Positions 27,114 to 34,524 of a DNA stretch of 64,000 bases are shown in pieces. Source of the DNA: an uncultured Synechococcus sp. (GTDB lineage Bacteria; Cyanobacteriota; Cyanobacteriia; Phormidesmidales; Phormidesmidaceae); NCBI GenBank assembly GCA_937911865.1, contig CALDSK010000278.1:1-64000 (forward strand). Reading direction: 5' to 3'. The position numbers and the translations under genes were made by a program. The notes beneath the pieces were generated by a model. The model had not been told where the DNA came from, did no database searches, and saw nothing but the letters and a program-made list of their open reading frames with translations. Position 1 is the stretch's first letter. Every line of letters begins with the position of its first letter.

Positions 27114-28412
27114 CTATTGCGGAGTCGAAGATGTAGCTGGTGGTGAAATGTCTGGCGGTGCTGGCGTGGTAAGTGCTGGCGCAGCTGGTGTTACGAGAGG
27201 AGCCGGTTCTGGTGGGGGTGCTGGTACCGGTACAGCAGGCGACGGCGCAATATCTGGTACGGCGGGTGGTGCAGGTTGCTTCAGTGTTTCTACTTCCGGC
27301 TGTTGGGTGCCGGACTGTTGGGTGCTGGGCTGTGAAACATCAGATTCTGGCGCTTCAGTTTCTATTGCAGCAGGCACTGGTCCTCTTTCAGCAGGCGCTG
27401 GCGCTTCAGCTTCTGTTTCAGGAGGTGTTGCCTCTATTGATGGCGCAGATGATGGCGTAGAGGCAGGTGCCGCTAAGACCGGTGAGGGCTCGTCCGGCGT
27501 AATGCTTTGCACCTGTTGATTAACAGGTAGCTCAACAGCGCGAATCTCCCCTGCCTGCTGCACTTCTTCGTACTGTTCAGAATCATCGATAACGTACACC
27601 ACATCAACCGAGACCTGCCCTCCTAGTCCTTGAGAATCTTGAAAGCGCCAGTTGTTCCTAGCTTCTTCTAAAGCCGCTTGGTCAAAAGCCGCGTTGCCGC
27701 TAGACACCTCGATTTCTGCTTCAATAACTCTGCCATTCTCGTCAAAGATTGCGTTAATGACGGGCTGACCCTCTATCTCTTCTCGGCGAGCTGTCGTGGG
27801 ATACTCTGGTAAAGAGCAAGGGCTGCAGCTGACCGTACGCGATGACGGGGCTCGCCTAGCGGCTAAGGATGTTTCTTGTACGGGTGTGCGCGGAAGCTGA
27901 GGTTCAGGTTCAATTAGCGTGGCAATATCCGGTAGGTTGATGCGATCGCCGCTTTCTGTCGGCTGCCCTGTCCCAGGCACTAGGCCCACTGCAGCAGAGT
28001 CGCCTACCGCGCCTTCGCCCTCTACCGTGCCATTTTCTGTGGCGATCGCAGGTGCAACGGCCACCGTATCTGCGGCGGCGACTTCACTCAGCGGCAGCGG
28101 CTCCGTGTTGGTGGCGAGCGGTGCCGCTGACGGTTGCTCAGCGGCTGCCGCCGGCTCTGTATTCTCTTTTATGTCTGGTTCTGGTTCCGGTTCTGGCGTT
28201 TGCTGAACGACTTCCTCCTCTACTAGAATCTCGATAGGCACTGCCTCTATTTCAGGGGTGCTGTCTTCGGCAACCCCAGACACCATCCTAGAAACCCAAG
28301 GTAGGGAGAGGATGTGAACGCCGCTAGCAAATACCGCTCCCACGGCCAGAACCCGCCACATGATCCGAATTTCTTGGCGATATTGCTCAAAATTGTCTTT
28401 AGAAAAACCCAT
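27114..28412 (-). CDS. tonB: TonB energy transducer with internal TonB-C domain
   Basis: 432 aa. One N-terminal membrane anchor (~17-42) is followed by a Glu/Pro and Ala-rich periplasmic stretch (~48-190, EPEPEPD) and a TonB C-terminal-type domain at ~196-277 (CSPCSLPEYPTTARREEIEGQ, VINAIFDENGRVIEAEIEVSSGN). Unusually, ~150 residues of Pro/Ala-rich sequence (SPVLAAPASTPSS, PAPPAVPDIAPSPAVPVPAPPPEPAP) follow that domain, whereas in most TonB proteins it is the end. A Cys pair (C196, C199) starts the domain. TonB carries proton-motive energy from ExbBD to outer-membrane receptors. It is the first gene of the minus-strand set, 93 bp before the receptor. Confidence 0.85.
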   Translation of the reverse strand: MGFSKDNFEQYRQEIRIMWRVLAVGAVFASGVHILSLPWVSRMVSGVAEDSTPEIEAVPIEILVEEEVVQQTPEPEPEPDIKENTEPAAAAEQPSAAPLATNTEPLPLSEVAAADTVAVAPAIATENGTVEGEGAVGDSAAVGLVPGTGQPTESGDRINLPDIATLIEPEPQLPRTPVQETSLAARRAPSSRTVSCSPCSLPEYPTTARREEIEGQPVINAIFDENGRVIEAEIEVSSGNAAFDQAALEEARNNWRFQDSQGLGGQVSVDVVYVIDDSEQYEEVQQAGEIRAVELPVNQQVQSITPDEPSPVLAAPASTPSSAPSIEATPPETEAEAPAPAERGPVPAAIETEAPESDVSQPSTQQSGTQQPEVETLKQPAPPAVPDIAPSPAVPVPAPPPEPAPLVTPAAPALTTPAPPDISPPATSSTPQ

Positions 28413-28868
28413 TATGGATGCGGCTGCGTCGTAGCTATTAATTAGACTATCAGGAATTCTTCTTAATTAGCTAAAAGATAAAAATATACAGCATTAGTGA
28501 TATTACGATAATTTCTGACAGATTTTGGCTGGCATGGGCGTGATTGAGCGCACAGCATCCCTTAATCTAGTCATCAATACGGTCTATCTAAGCCTATCTA
28601 CCCAACTTGCTCAGCAAATGCCTGTATTTAATTCTGTATCAAAATGCACTTACGCTACTTGACACTAAATATCATTTGTATGTAGTGTAGCCGAACTATG
28701 AACTTACGACATTGTCATCGCACCATACGCACACCATATGGTTGAGCATCATGATCGAGCGCCACGGTTTAACATATGGCCGATCGCGCTCTAAGCAGTC
28801 CTGCTTCTATGCCAAAACAGCGTTACATTGTTAACTACAGGACTTCTCCTAAGGACTGAGCCGCTATT
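28413..28868. other. 456-bp divergent regulatory region between tonB and exbB
   Basis: No gene seen. It must hold promoters for the tonB-receptor-exporter set (-) and exbBD (+). A 7-1-7 palindrome lies at 28660-28674, about 255 bp from tonB and 200 bp from exbB. A possible ribosome-binding site AAGGA precedes exbB. Confidence 0.6.
28660..28674. promoter_or_regulatory. Candidate Fur-family 7-1-7 box (site 3)
   Basis: TGACACT-A-AATATCA, 14 of 15 positions identical to site 2. It lies in the divergent tonB/exbB region, so it could control both directions. Heptamer symmetry is 5 of 7. Confidence 0.5.
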
Positions 28869-29531
28869 ATGTCTACTCGCGAATTGTTTACCGCTGGCGG
28901 TATCGTCATGTGGCCGCTGCTTATATTCTCGCTTTTAGTTTTGGTGCTAACAGTTGAGCGTGCGGTGTTTTGGCTAAGAATTAAGCGTAGGCAGCGTCCA
29001 TTAATTAAGCGAGTGCTGATAATTTATCGAGACGAACCGGCTGAGGCGATCGCCCTGCTGAAAAAAAACCTGAGCTTTCCGATTGCGCGAATATTTTTGG
29101 AAGCATTAGAGTCTAATACTGACTCTCCGAACCAGTTTCGCCTGGCGCTAGAAGGTGCAAGCCATGCAGAAATTCCGCTGCTCAGGCGATTTTCTAGCGT
29201 GTTTCAAACGGTGATTGCGATCGCCCCGTTGCTGGGTCTACTTGGCACCATTTTGGGTTTGATTCGCTCTTTTGCGGCGGTTCGCATAGGTGATTTGGGC
29301 GCTGATGCTAGCGCTGTTACCGGGGGGATTAGCGAAGCGCTAGTTTCAACGGCTGTTGGCATGGTGGTTGCGATGCTAGCGCTAGCTGCTTTCAATATTT
29401 TTAGAGCGTTTTATCGCCGTCAGATGTCTCTTTTGCAAGAATACAGCAGCCAGCTGGAAATCTTATACGCGCAGCAGCATCAACGACATAGCTATTCCAA
29501 AGGAGGTGCTTATGCATCTGCCCAACGATGA
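28869..29531 (+). CDS. exbB: ExbB/TolQ/MotA-family proton channel
   Basis: 220 aa, three membrane segments (~10-33, ~113-135 and ~155-180), as in ExbB. The second carries TVIAIAPLLGLLGTILGLIRSF and the third AVTGGISEALVSTAVGMVVAMLALAAFN, the family signature of the MotA/TolQ/ExbB domain. It forms the inner-membrane proton channel that drives TonB. Overlap with exbD shows co-translation. The pair sits divergently from tonB, and tonB, receptor and biosynthetic genes all surround it, so it probably serves this transport system. Confidence 0.92.
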   Translation: MSTRELFTAGGIVMWPLLIFSLLVLVLTVERAVFWLRIKRRQRPLIKRVLIIYRDEPAEAIALLKKNLSFPIARIFLEALESNTDSPNQFRLALEGASHAEIPLLRRFSSVFQTVIAIAPLLGLLGTILGLIRSFAAVRIGDLGADASAVTGGISEALVSTAVGMVVAMLALAAFNIFRAFYRRQMSLLQEYSSQLEILYAQQHQRHSYSKGGAYASAQR

Positions 29532-29928
29532 TCTAGACGAAGAAGTATCGGTCAATATTCTGCCGATGATCGATGTTATCTTCGCCATCTTGTCTTATTT
29601 CATTATCTCTTCTCTCTTTCTCACGCAATCTGACGGACTGTCTGTTAATTTGCCCAGTGCCCAAACGTCGCGGCAGCAGCCAGATGCAAACTTTACCGTC
29701 TCTGTCGATGCGCAAGGGCAGGTGACGCTCAATCAAAGCGTGATTCAAATTTCAGAGATTCAGAGCACGATTCGACAGCAGGTGGAACCGGGGCAAAGCG
29801 CTGTTGTTACTATTCGCGCTGACGAGCAAGCCGCTCATGGTGAAGTTGTTGGTGTGATGGATGAGGTGCGACAAATAGAGGGCGCGAAGTTAGCGATCGC
29901 TACACAGCAGCCAGCAGCAGACCAATAG
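29512..29928 (+). CDS. exbD: ExbD/TolR-family protein
   Basis: 138 aa from ATG 29512. A GTG at 29506 would add two residues, but the strong AGGAGG (29501-29506), five bases before the ATG, decides for the ATG. One membrane segment, VNILPMIDVIFAILSYFIISSLFL, carries the Asp (MID) needed for proton use in ExbD. The periplasmic part (NFTVSVDAQGQVTLNQSVI, VVTIRADEQAAHGEVVGVMDEVR) is the standard ExbD/TolR domain. It overlaps the end of exbB by 20 nt. No clear terminator follows; 324 bp separate it from the biosynthetic operon. Confidence 0.93.
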   Translation: MHLPNDDLDEEVSVNILPMIDVIFAILSYFIISSLFLTQSDGLSVNLPSAQTSRQQPDANFTVSVDAQGQVTLNQSVIQISEIQSTIRQQVEPGQSAVVTIRADEQAAHGEVVGVMDEVRQIEGAKLAIATQQPAADQ

Positions 29929-30042
29929 GCAAAAGATTTCTTAGTTTCTACATCTGCTTTCGGCTGTATACCTGCATCAAAGACAGCTGTACCCAAGGCA
30001 GATGCATAAGAGACATTGCTAGTAGTAAACGCCGGAAATTAT

Positions 30043-30057
30043 TGAGTATAACTCTCA
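30043..30057. promoter_or_regulatory. Candidate Fur-family 7-1-7 box (site 4)
   Basis: TGAGTAT-A-ACTCTCA. With flanks, it matches 18 of 22 positions with site 1 and 17 of 22 with site 2. It is ~200 bp upstream of the FAAL gene start. Confidence 0.45.
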
Positions 30058-30208
30058 ATATAAGTTATGGATAACAAAGAAGGCTTTTAGAATGTTTTAA
30101 CGATCTTCACAACTCTAAATTACAGCCTCATCGCATACTGCATTTTTATTTGCTCAGTGATATTGCTGAAAAATCTGACAAATGGTTCTATAATCAGAAT
30201 ATATTTAA

Positions 30209-30223
30209 TGAGAATCATTGTTA
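30209..30223 (+). promoter_or_regulatory. Fur box before the biosynthetic operon (site 5)
   Basis: TTTAATGAGAATCATTGTT (30204-30222) matches the 19-bp E. coli Fur consensus at 14 positions, including the inverted AATGA-TCATT core; TGAGAAT-C-ATTGTTA is its 7-1-7 reading. It lies 30 bp before the FAAL start, where a repressor would block transcription when iron is plentiful. This is the best single sign that the operon is iron-controlled. Confidence 0.7.
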
Positions 30224-30252
30224 ACTATTAGTGTTCGCTTCTCTAGGCGAGC

Positions 30253-33200
30253 ATGTATTCTCCTACGGACAGAGAGATATCTGCCGGTACGCTTGTGAAC
30301 CGTCTAATTGATCATCAACGGAGTGACTGGCAGTTTGATAGGGATATCGCTGACGGTTGCTCGGACTACGACAGGTCGAATGTAACAGCAACGCTGCTAG
30401 AAAAAATGTCTTGGCGAGCGGTTCACCAAACGGACCGCTTAGCATACCGCTTTTTGTCTGATCAGTCTCTGCCTGTTGCACTCTCAGCGTCAGTCACCTG
30501 GACCTACGGTGAGCTATACGAGCGCGTGCAGGCGATCGCAGATGAACTTGCCGGGCAGCATAAGCATTTAATAGGCCAGCCTGTTCTGCTGGTTTACTCA
30601 CCCGGGCTGGAGCTGATTGCCGCTTTCTTGGCCTGTCTGTCGGCAGGGGCGATCCCCACTTTGGTGCCCTCGCCGCGTCGCCATGAGAGTTTGTCCCGGT
30701 GGCAACATATTATGGCTGATGCGAACGTAGCTGCTGTGCTGACCAGCCAAGATTTGCAAGAACAGATTGAGCCGCTGCTGGTTCGCTACCGCCAGAGCAA
30801 GGCTCAAGATGTGAAAACTCAGGATGAAAAAGCGCAAGATACTGCAGCTGCATCAGTCTTCTCAATAGCGACTGATGCCATCAACTGCTCTACTCGTTCT
30901 ACTAATGGCGTGGCTGATGTAACGCAGCCACCCCGTGAGAATATTGCCTTCTTGCAATATACGTCTGGGTCTACAAGCCAGCCTAAAGGCGTCATGGTAA
31001 CCCACGCCAACCTGGCTCACAACCTGGAACAGATTCAGCTGGCATTTGGCTATTCAGATAGTAACCAGGGCGTCATTTGGCTACCGCCTTATCACGACAT
31101 GGGTCTGATTGGCGGTATCTTGCAGCCGCTCTATAGCGGCTATCCGGTGACCTTAATGTCGCCGACCTCTTTTCTGCGCCAGCCTTCTCGGTGGTTGGAG
31201 GCGATCGCTCACTTCAAGGGAACGATTAGCGGTGGCCCGAACTTTGCCTACGACTACTGCCTACAAAAGGTTTCTGTTGAGCAGTGCCAGTCGCTAGACT
31301 TATCTTCCTGGTCAGTCGCCTTTACTGGCGCAGAATCCATTCGTGCCCAGACGCTTAGATGCTTTTCAGAAAAGTTTGTAGCCTGCGGGTTTGATCACAA
31401 CGCTTTTTATCCCTGCTACGGTCTAGCCGAATCTACGCTGTTTGTGACGGGTAAAACAGCGATCGCACCAGAAGTAATTTCTGTGAGCCGCTCTAAGCTC
31501 AATCAGGGTGAGGTTCAGACTGTCAGTGAAATAGATGGTGAAACGGCAGCCTCAGAGATACAACAGAACGACGTACGACAGATTGTTAGCTGTGGCCGCT
31601 CCATAAGACAGCCAATAGAAACACCTCGGATAGAGACACCGCGGACAGAAACACAGCGAATAGAAATTGTTGATCCGCAAACAGGCGTGCCTTGTAAGCC
31701 CGGTTCGATCGGTGAAATTTGGGTCTGTGGGCCAAGCGTTGCTGCAGGGTATTGGAATCAGAAGCAAACGACTGAAGCGGTCTTTAGGAATGCATTGGGG
31801 CAAGCGACCGAAAAGTCTGGCGCCAAAAAGTTTATGAGAACTGGCGACCTTGGCTTTATTCGCTCAGGCGAGCTGTTTGTTACGGGTAGGCTAAAAGACC
31901 TGATCGTTATTCGAGGCCAGAACTACTACCCACAAGATATTGAGCTGAGTATCGCTCAAGCTCACTCGGGATTACAGCCTGCATCAGCAGTGTTTAGTCT
32001 GAGCGCAGAAGAGGTCCTGTCAGAAGTTCAGACAGAAGCTCAGATAGAAGTCCAGGCGGGCAGTGAGCAGCTGATTGTAGTGCAAGAGGTCAGCCGAAGC
32101 GCCGTGCGGCAGATTCGTAAGCAAATGCTGTCGGCCTCAGAGATTGTTGAAGCGATTCGAGCCTGCGTTTCTCAGCAGCATGGGTTGCAGGTATGGGCCG
32201 TTGCGCTGCTAAAGCCGGGACAGCTGCCCAAGACAACCAGTGGAAAAGTTCAAAGGCAGCTCTGCAAAGCGCGATTCCAAGCCAATGAGCTTGAGGCGAT
32301 CGGAGCGTGGCAACAGCCTCAAGAAAAAATGGCTAAAGAAAAAACAGCTGACGAGAAAACGGCTAACGCGGTCAGCAAAAGCGCAGATCACCTAATCGAA
32401 TGGCTAAGAGACTATGCCAGAGACTCGATTAATTCTCGTGTCATGGACGAGCGTCGCTGCATTTCGCCCAGTGTTGTTCTAGACTTTGGCAACAAAGGGC
32501 TGCTAGGTATGCAGGTGCCCAGGCAATACGGGGGGCTGGGTTTAGATAACCGGTCTATGTTGCGGGTAATAGAACAGATAGGCGCAATTGATCCTACGCT
32601 AGCGCTGTTTGTTGGCCTGAACAACGTCTTAGGTATTCGCCCTATTTTGAACTACGCACAGCGCGAGCTAAAAGAAGCGCTACTGCCAAAGCTGGCATCG
32701 GGCCGAGAGCTTGCGGCCTTCGCGCTGACAGAATCTGGGGCAGGGTCGCATCCTCTTGGGATGAGTGCGAAGGCGTTGCCTACAGCGACAGGCTGGCAGA
32801 TAACTGGAGAGAAAGTCTGGAGTGGCTCGGCAGCCTGGGCAGGCGTTATCAATGTTTTTGCACAGCAGATGGATGCGGCAGGTAACCCTGTCGGCGTTAG
32901 CGCCTTTGTCGTAGAAAAAGGGACGCCGGGGCTGAAGCAGGGGCCAGAAGCACTCACGATGGGAATGCGAGGCATGGTGCAAAACGCCGTGCTGTTGCAA
33001 GACGTGCCGGTTGCTGACGACCAAAGGCTAGGTGCAGCGGGTAAGGGAATGATCGTGGCGCAGGATGCCATGATGTATGGTCGACTGGCGATCGCAGCTG
33101 CCTGTGTCGGTGGCATGAAGCGCTGCGCCCAGCTAATGCTGCGCTACAGTCAGCGTCGGACCATTTCGACTGGCAAACTGTTGGATAATCCGGTAACGAT

Positions 33201-34521
33201 GACGCGGTTGAACTGGCTTGCGGGTGCGATCGCCGCGACAGAAAGCCTGGTTACTTTGATCGCTACTCGTCTAGACAGTGAGCAATTTGTTCCTGAAGAG
33301 CTCTATGCTGCCTGCAAAATCGCAGCGCCCGAATTCTACTGGCAAGCTGCCGATCATCTGGTTCAGTGTTTGGGTGGACGCGGCTATATAGAGCCTAATA
33401 TCGCGCCGCAAATTTTGCGCGATGCTAGAGTTCTGCGAATATTTGAAGGGCCAACAGAATCACTGGCGATGTATTTGGGCTCGCGCGTTATTAACCATCC
33501 TCAGAGCTTGCAGGCTTTATTTGAAGAGCTATCTGTTTCAGACCCTAGCATTGTAGAAACCAGCAGCTTACTGTTTGAATCGGCAAACTGGATTTTGTCT
33601 TACTATTTCAGTGAAAAATCTCCTTTCTTCCAAGCCGAATCCGATAAACAAACTCGTCGGCAGACCGCGCTAAGGCAGGCTCACTTTAAGGTTGGAGAGA
33701 TTTCATCCTGGGCGATTTTGCTGGTTGCGCTGAAGGCTGCGGCGGCCTCTTCTGATGCGATCGCCTGGTGTCAAACGACCTTTGATCAGGCTGTCAAGCG
33801 GGCGCTAGAACCTCAGCCAGATGAATCGGATAAGATTACAGAAATTGTTGCAAATATCGAGCACTATCAGCAGAGTATTGGTGTCGTTGAGCAGATGCTG
33901 GCAGCCGCAGACGAAGTAATAGACCGCTTGCTACAGAAGGATAACGGGCCGAGCTCTGAGCAGCAAGGCGTCGATACTGTTAAAGACAATCAAGCTAGTC
34001 ATGCTTACAGAGACCAAGCAATCTCTCATCGACGGTCACAGGCAAGAACTTTTTCGGCTATAGGTACTCACAGAAGAGAGCGTGCTGTAGAGAACTGGAT
34101 TGTTCAATGGCTCTCTGAACGCTTAGATATTGCTGTTGGCAGCATTGAGCCTAGCAAAGCCTTTGCTGACTACGGTCTAGATTCAGTCATGGCAGTTGAG
34201 CTGGCGCAAGACCTCAGTGACTTTTTCAGCATTCCAGAGCCGCTAGAAGCGACACTTGCCTGGAATTTCCCGACGATTCGAGCGCTGTCTGGTCATCTGG
34301 CCATCATGCTTGCCCAGCAAGAGATAGGCTTGCCTGAAAAAGATGATTCCATAGAAGACAGTCCTATAGAAGACATTTTTATAGAAGACAGCGCAAAAGA
34401 GAGTCTAGAGATACCTGAAAAAACTGCCTCTGAAGCACCGATAGAGCCGCTAGATGACCTTTCTGAGGATGAGGTCGCCAGCGCACTGCTTGCAGAGTTA
34501 GCAACGGTGAGGGGGCGGTAG
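30253..34521 (+). CDS. Fatty acyl-AMP ligase - acyl-CoA dehydrogenase - ACP fusion (loading protein)
   Basis: 1422 aa. Residues ~35-690 are a fatty acyl-AMP ligase: FLQYTSGSTSQPKGVM (~234-249), WLPPYHDMGLIGG, YGLAESTLF and the C-terminal GRLKDLIVIRGQNYYPQDIE. It would activate a free fatty acid as acyl-adenylate and pass it to the ACP. Residues ~713-1080 are an acyl-CoA dehydrogenase domain (LLGMQVPRQYGGLGLDNRSM, FALTESGAGSHPLGMSAKA, ITGEKVWSGSAAWAGV, RVLRIFEGPTESLAMYLGSR), probably FAD-dependent, which may make an alpha,beta-double bond on the loaded chain. The ACP carries its phosphopantetheine serine in GLDSVMAVEL (S1311). An Asp/Glu-rich tail with a 15-bp repeat follows. It is the first gene of the operon; the next starts 3 nt after its stop. 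Confidence 0.9.
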   Translation: MYSPTDREISAGTLVNRLIDHQRSDWQFDRDIADGCSDYDRSNVTATLLEKMSWRAVHQTDRLAYRFLSDQSLPVALSASVTWTYGELYERVQAIADELAGQHKHLIGQPVLLVYSPGLELIAAFLACLSAGAIPTLVPSPRRHESLSRWQHIMADANVAAVLTSQDLQEQIEPLLVRYRQSKAQDVKTQDEKAQDTAAASVFSIATDAINCSTRSTNGVADVTQPPRENIAFLQYTSGSTSQPKGVMVTHANLAHNLEQIQLAFGYSDSNQGVIWLPPYHDMGLIGGILQPLYSGYPVTLMSPTSFLRQPSRWLEAIAHFKGTISGGPNFAYDYCLQKVSVEQCQSLDLSSWSVAFTGAESIRAQTLRCFSEKFVACGFDHNAFYPCYGLAESTLFVTGKTAIAPEVISVSRSKLNQGEVQTVSEIDGETAASEIQQNDVRQIVSCGRSIRQPIETPRIETPRTETQRIEIVDPQTGVPCKPGSIGEIWVCGPSVAAGYWNQKQTTEAVFRNALGQATEKSGAKKFMRTGDLGFIRSGELFVTGRLKDLIVIRGQNYYPQDIELSIAQAHSGLQPASAVFSLSAEEVLSEVQTEAQIEVQAGSEQLIVVQEVSRSAVRQIRKQMLSASEIVEAIRACVSQQHGLQVWAVALLKPGQLPKTTSGKVQRQLCKARFQANELEAIGAWQQPQEKMAKEKTADEKTANAVSKSADHLIEWLRDYARDSINSRVMDERRCISPSVVLDFGNKGLLGMQVPRQYGGLGLDNRSMLRVIEQIGAIDPTLALFVGLNNVLGIRPILNYAQRELKEALLPKLASGRELAAFALTESGAGSHPLGMSAKALPTATGWQITGEKVWSGSAAWAGVINVFAQQMDAAGNPVGVSAFVVEKGTPGLKQGPEALTMGMRGMVQNAVLLQDVPVADDQRLGAAGKGMIVAQDAMMYGRLAIAAACVGGMKRCAQLMLRYSQRRTISTGKLLDNPVTMTRLNWLAGAIAATESLVTLIATRLDSEQFVPEELYAACKIAAPEFYWQAADHLVQCLGGRGYIEPNIAPQILRDARVLRIFEGPTESLAMYLGSRVINHPQSLQALFEELSVSDPSIVETSSLLFESANWILSYYFSEKSPFFQAESDKQTRRQTALRQAHFKVGEISSWAILLVALKAAAASSDAIAWCQTTFDQAVKRALEPQPDESDKITEIVANIEHYQQSIGVVEQMLAAADEVIDRLLQKDNGPSSEQQGVDTVKDNQASHAYRDQAISHRRSQARTFSAIGTHRRERAVENWIVQWLSERLDIAVGSIEPSKAFADYGLDSVMAVELAQDLSDFFSIPEPLEATLAWNFPTIRALSGHLAIMLAQQEIGLPEKDDSIEDSPIEDIFIEDSAKESLEIPEKTASEAPIEPLDDLSEDEVASALLAELATVRGR
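31615..31659 (+). repeat. 15-bp in-frame tandem repeat, 3 copies
   Basis: ATAGAAACACCTCGG, ATAGAGACACCGCGG and ACAGAAACACAGCGA encode IETPR, IETPR and TETQR inside the ligase domain, ahead of its C-terminal subdomain. Confidence 0.85.
34351..34395 (+). repeat. 15-bp in-frame tandem repeat, 3 copies
   Basis: ATAGAAGACAGTCCT, ATAGAAGACATTTTT and ATAGAAGACAGCGCA encode IEDSP, IEDIF and IEDSA in the acidic tail after the ACP. Confidence 0.9.
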
Positions 34522-34524
34522 ATC

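Larger units (their letters stand above)
29929..30252. other. 324-bp region upstream of the biosynthetic operon
   Basis: No gene seen. It carries two candidate Fur-type sites (30043-30057 and 30209-30223) and is AT-rich in its right half. A second small inverted repeat, ATAACT (30048-30053) and AGTTAT (30063-30068), overlaps the first site. The promoter of the long operon must be here. Confidence 0.65.

Noticed and set aside
27100..27519. Plus-strand frame of Gly/Ala/Ser composition opposite tonB
   Set aside because: It mirrors the Pro/Ala-rich tail of TonB on the other strand; the TonB frame has clear domains.
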